Position numbers and translations under genes: made by a program
In this document: one piece after another, positions 29,283 to 31,990 of the stretch
Layout: every line of letters starts with the position of its first letter
How positions within the stretch are numbered: the stretch's first letter is position 1
Assembly (NCBI GenBank): GCA_964635975.1
Contig: CAZWPO010000027.1
Span: 1-31,990, forward strand
Origin: UBA5314 sp964635975
GTDB lineage: Bacteria > Bacillota > Syntrophomonadia > Syntrophomonadales > Syntrophomonadaceae
Direction of reading: 5' to 3'
Length of the DNA: 31,990 bases
The notes under the pieces: model-generated
Seen by the model: only the letters and a program-made list of their open reading frames with translations
Database searches by the model: none
Told to the model about the DNA's origin: nothing

Positions 29283-31990
29283 ATGATAAATAAAATCTTG
29301 GACGAACGATACGAGATTTATACTGAGCTTGAAACTGATAGCAGTGTTTATAGACTATATAAAGCTGTAGATTTAGATGGATATAATTATTTAGCCAAAA
29401 TATGGCCCGCCAAGGATTCCAATATGGATTATTTTCGGGCCCTTTGGAATTCTGAACTACGTAAATTGTATCGTATAACTAGTTCTCCCGGAGTTGATGC
29501 TGGTCTTCTAACAATTCGTGATGCTGGGTATGACCGATTGAATAAATCCTTTATTTTAGTTATGAAAAGTACTAGTGAAGGGTACGATAGGCTATCGGAA
29601 TATATGAATAAACGAAGCGATGTAGAGTGGCTTAAGAGGGAGAACTTAACTAAGAAAGAAGTGCGAATCTCGATTTGGAGGGCATTCGGAAATATTGCCG
29701 AAGGAATCAGAAAATTACATCTTCAGGGCATCTTTCATCGGAATATTTCTTCAGATAGTATATTTTTTAACCCTAAAATAGAACCTGATTCAATGCGACT
29801 AGGAGGTTTTGAGTGGAGCATTAGGCTTGGAGAACAAGTAACAAATTTACCAATAACAACTTCACCTAGTTCAGTTCAGTATAGTTTTCGTGAAGATTGG
29901 AGAGCTTTTGGATTCTTATTATTAAAAATCTTTAGTTTATCTAATACAAAATATGATATAGACTACTTACTTCCTGCTGAGCATGAAGTTTTAAATATAC
30001 TTACACGTGATCAAGAAATAAATACATTTTCACTGCTTAGAAAAATCGATAGAGCAGTCAATGCTCTTAGGACATTTGATAATGGTTCGCCATCGTATTT
30101 AGATCTTATTATTAACCCCAAAAACGATAATTTTATTAATAAAATAAAAGATGCGGGTTTTCAACTAGATGATCCAAGCGAAGAATTTAGTCCAGTAAAT
30201 AGAAATCATGTTGCATCCTTAAAACGCTTTATTCAAAAGGATTTAGATGATGGAAAATTACTTATAGCAAGTGCCACTTCTGAAGGTCTATACATTCTTA
30301 TCGGGAAAATATTGAACTATTTTATTACCTCATATGAATCTCATCAGACTTTACCCTGGGATGCAGCTTATCTCTTAAGCCCTACTGAGTTTAGAAAAGG
30401 CGATGGTAACGATACCCTTACTTTGGAAAATGCAAGAGTAAGAGTGACATTAGTAAATGACAGAAGACAATTAGGTAGAGAACCTTCGGTAAATTGGAAG
30501 GATTATCTGCCTATTTTTTCACCTACTTATCAGGGGCGGCGAGACATTAAAAAGTTGCAGAATTTCCTTAGAGCGATGAATCAATTGGAATTATATTTTC
30601 GTATGAATGAAATTTTTACAGTCTCGGTTATAGAGTATAAATTTGAAAATGGAATCGACAGACTTACTCTTGAAGAAGTCCCTCCACCAAAACGAAGAGC
30701 AGTTGGTCGTATCAAAATTCCTGAAATGTGTCAGCATTTTCAACTTGAATGGTCTTCGGGAAGGCCTGATTGTAACATAGTTATTCTTTCAGAAATGAAG
30801 GGTCTTAAAGTACAGTCTTTTGATCAAAAGAAATGGGAAATTGAAAGAATTGAACCTGAATGTAAACAGATTGTAATAAAACGGCAATCAAATGGAAGCG
30901 AGAATTATGATAAAGGAGCGGAATGCTATCTTCGAACTTTAGGTCACTGGGGGCAGACACTGCTAATCCAAAGAAGAAAACATGCAATTCAAAATTTAGA
31001 TGATCATGCTTATCTTCTAAAAGCATTGTCTCAAGCGGGCCAGGTGTATATTGATACTAATATTGAATCTCAACTTAATAGTTCAACAGTACAAACGGTA
31101 GATAAAAGTAAAGTGGCAGTCATTCAGGACGTAATGCGAACACGTCCAATTTATGCTCTTCAAGGTCCGCCCGGGACTGGCAAAACAACTTTGGTCGCCC
31201 ATCTTGTCAGAGAATTGATTGAAGAAGATCCTATGGTTCAAATACTAATAACAGCGCAGGCCCATGGTGCAGTAGATGTGTTACGTAAAAAGATTAACAG
31301 AGAAGCATTTAAGGAAGAAAGTAGAAAACCAATTAGTTTAAGAATTGGTAATAGACGTCCCGATAATAAGGATTATGATCATGTTGAGATGGTATCTAAA
31401 CGAATTTTAAACGAAGCTGCATTGGAAATCGCTGCTGGAACAGATAATACAGAATTAATAAAAAAATGGGAACAGCTCTTATCTCAACGAAATGATAATA
31501 ATGTTAGGTTTGTGAAGGATTTTCAGGAACTAACTAAGCGTTCTGCTATTATAACGTACAGCACTGCAACATCAGCAGATTTGGCAACTTTGGCAGAAGG
31601 CAGCGACGAATTCGATTGGACTTTTGATTGGTCCATTATCGAAGAAGCAGGTAAGGCCCATGGATTTGATCTTGCGCTTCCACTACAAACTGGGCACCGT
31701 TGGCTTCTCTTAGGAGATCATAAACAATTGCCACCACATTTATTTTATGATTTTCAAAACATGATTGAGAGTCTAGATGAAGTCAATGATGAACTTATGA
31801 AACTTGGTAAGCAAAATGGAGCTACAGATTATGTAGATATTGATTGGCTCCGTGAATGGTCTAATTGGGAAGAAAAAGATCGCGGTGAATTTAAAAACTA
31901 TTCAAAAGAAAGACTTAATTTGTTTAGACATATCTTTCTATCACTGAAAGACTCTGTGTTTGGAACAGAACAACTTACCCAACTCATTCC
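29283..31990 (+). CDS. pseudokinase-SF1 helicase fusion protein (3' end outside window)
   Basis: The frame is open for 902 codons from ATG 29283 (GGGAGTG 7 nt upstream) to the window edge. Residues 8-230 resemble a Ser/Thr protein kinase: ERYEIYTELETDSSVYRLYKA, Lys39 in YLAKIW, IRKLHLQGIFHRNISSDSIFF for the catalytic loop and LGGFEWSI for DFG. The catalytic Asp of HRD is Asn154 and the DFG Asp is Gly175, so it is probably a pseudokinase. Residues 628-635 GPPGTGKT, a degenerate Walker B SIIEEAGKA near 788 and LLLGDHKQLPPHLF near 808 identify an AAA_11/Upf1-Dna2-type SF1 helicase; motifs IV-VI lie outside. It is AT-rich relative to the neighbouring repeat. Position beside a defence island suggests a defence role, by inference. 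Confidence 0.85.
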   Translation, partial: MINKILDERYEIYTELETDSSVYRLYKAVDLDGYNYLAKIWPAKDSNMDYFRALWNSELRKLYRITSSPGVDAGLLTIRDAGYDRLNKSFILVMKSTSEGYDRLSEYMNKRSDVEWLKRENLTKKEVRISIWRAFGNIAEGIRKLHLQGIFHRNISSDSIFFNPKIEPDSMRLGGFEWSIRLGEQVTNLPITTSPSSVQYSFREDWRAFGFLLLKIFSLSNTKYDIDYLLPAEHEVLNILTRDQEINTFSLLRKIDRAVNALRTFDNGSPSYLDLIINPKNDNFINKIKDAGFQLDDPSEEFSPVNRNHVASLKRFIQKDLDDGKLLIASATSEGLYILIGKILNYFITSYESHQTLPWDAAYLLSPTEFRKGDGNDTLTLENARVRVTLVNDRRQLGREPSVNWKDYLPIFSPTYQGRRDIKKLQNFLRAMNQLELYFRMNEIFTVSVIEYKFENGIDRLTLEEVPPPKRRAVGRIKIPEMCQHFQLEWSSGRPDCNIVILSEMKGLKVQSFDQKKWEIERIEPECKQIVIKRQSNGSENYDKGAECYLRTLGHWGQTLLIQRRKHAIQNLDDHAYLLKALSQAGQVYIDTNIESQLNSSTVQTVDKSKVAVIQDVMRTRPIYALQGPPGTGKTTLVAHLVRELIEEDPMVQILITAQAHGAVDVLRKKINREAFKEESRKPISLRIGNRRPDNKDYDHVEMVSKRILNEAALEIAAGTDNTELIKKWEQLLSQRNDNNVRFVKDFQELTKRSAIITYSTATSADLATLAEGSDEFDWTFDWSIIEEAGKAHGFDLALPLQTGHRWLLLGDHKQLPPHLFYDFQNMIESLDEVNDELMKLGKQNGATDYVDIDWLREWSNWEEKDRGEFKNYSKERLNLFRHIFLSLKDSVFGTEQLTQLI

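Noticed and set aside
30805..31026. Minus-strand 73-codon frame
   Set aside because: It is a shadow of the long pseudokinase-helicase frame on the plus strand and has no ribosome site.
1..31990. CRISPR array
   Set aside because: No regularly spaced direct repeats of 25-40 bp with unique spacers were seen, and no cas-like genes.

Overview
The window looks like a chromosomal segment of a low-GC Gram-positive anaerobe (Clostridia, Syntrophomonas/Desulfotomaculum-like; the genus is a guess). The grounds are strong AGGAGG-type ribosome binding sites with frequent TTG/GTG starts, the DUF1659-DUF2922-BhlA-type gene trio with a wall amidase, and a lone bL28 gene. Most of it is one large defence island.

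Layout. 1-2487: the end of an N-acetylmuramoyl-L-alanine amidase, two minus-strand unknown genes with a near-consensus promoter and operator, then DUF1659, DUF2922 and a small holin-like gene. 2717-4079: two plus-strand unknown genes, the second with a HEPN-type RNxxxH motif. 4099-7998 (minus): AbiEi-like regulator, AbiEii-like nucleotidyltransferase and the Lon-like BrxL overlap as one operon. 8132-8777 (minus): a 39-residue basic protein and a PD-(D/E)XK-type nuclease. 8863-9414 (plus): ImmA/IrrE-type metallopeptidase. 9411-10702 (minus): an ECF-type sigma factor and an unknown partner. 10822-22344 (minus): a five-gene BREX-like operon of a RadC-N-terminal-like protein, a small protein, a PglY/BrxC-type ATPase, PglZ and a zinc-ribbon DNA methyltransferase. 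22612-22800: rpmB, a core gene that marks the island edge. 22937-24151: remnant of a cytosine methyltransferase and an M78/ArdC-like peptidase. 24410-29108: two inverted copies of a GC-rich, hairpin-rich non-coding repeat flank an XRE/membrane-protein pair, a divergent XRE regulator and an IS110-family element whose upstream non-coding region looks like a bridge RNA. 29283 to the end: a pseudokinase-SF1 helicase fusion that runs off the window.

How it may work together. The ATPase, PglZ, methyltransferase and BrxL give the core functions of BREX phage exclusion, but recognisable BrxA/BrxB/PglX are missing and a RadC-like HhH protein heads the operon, so this is a hybrid or unclassified BREX variant. 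Its second half carries its own control layer. The sigma-factor gene and the small-protein/nuclease operon share an almost identical bipartite promoter (CATGTCACCTTT, 11 nt, ACCGTCTAT) that looks like an ECF promoter and occurs at these two places only. This suggests a self-activating sigma switch, perhaps released by the adjacent metallopeptidase, that turns on the small protein and nuclease and, by read-through, AbiE-BrxL. All functional linkage is inferred from sequence.
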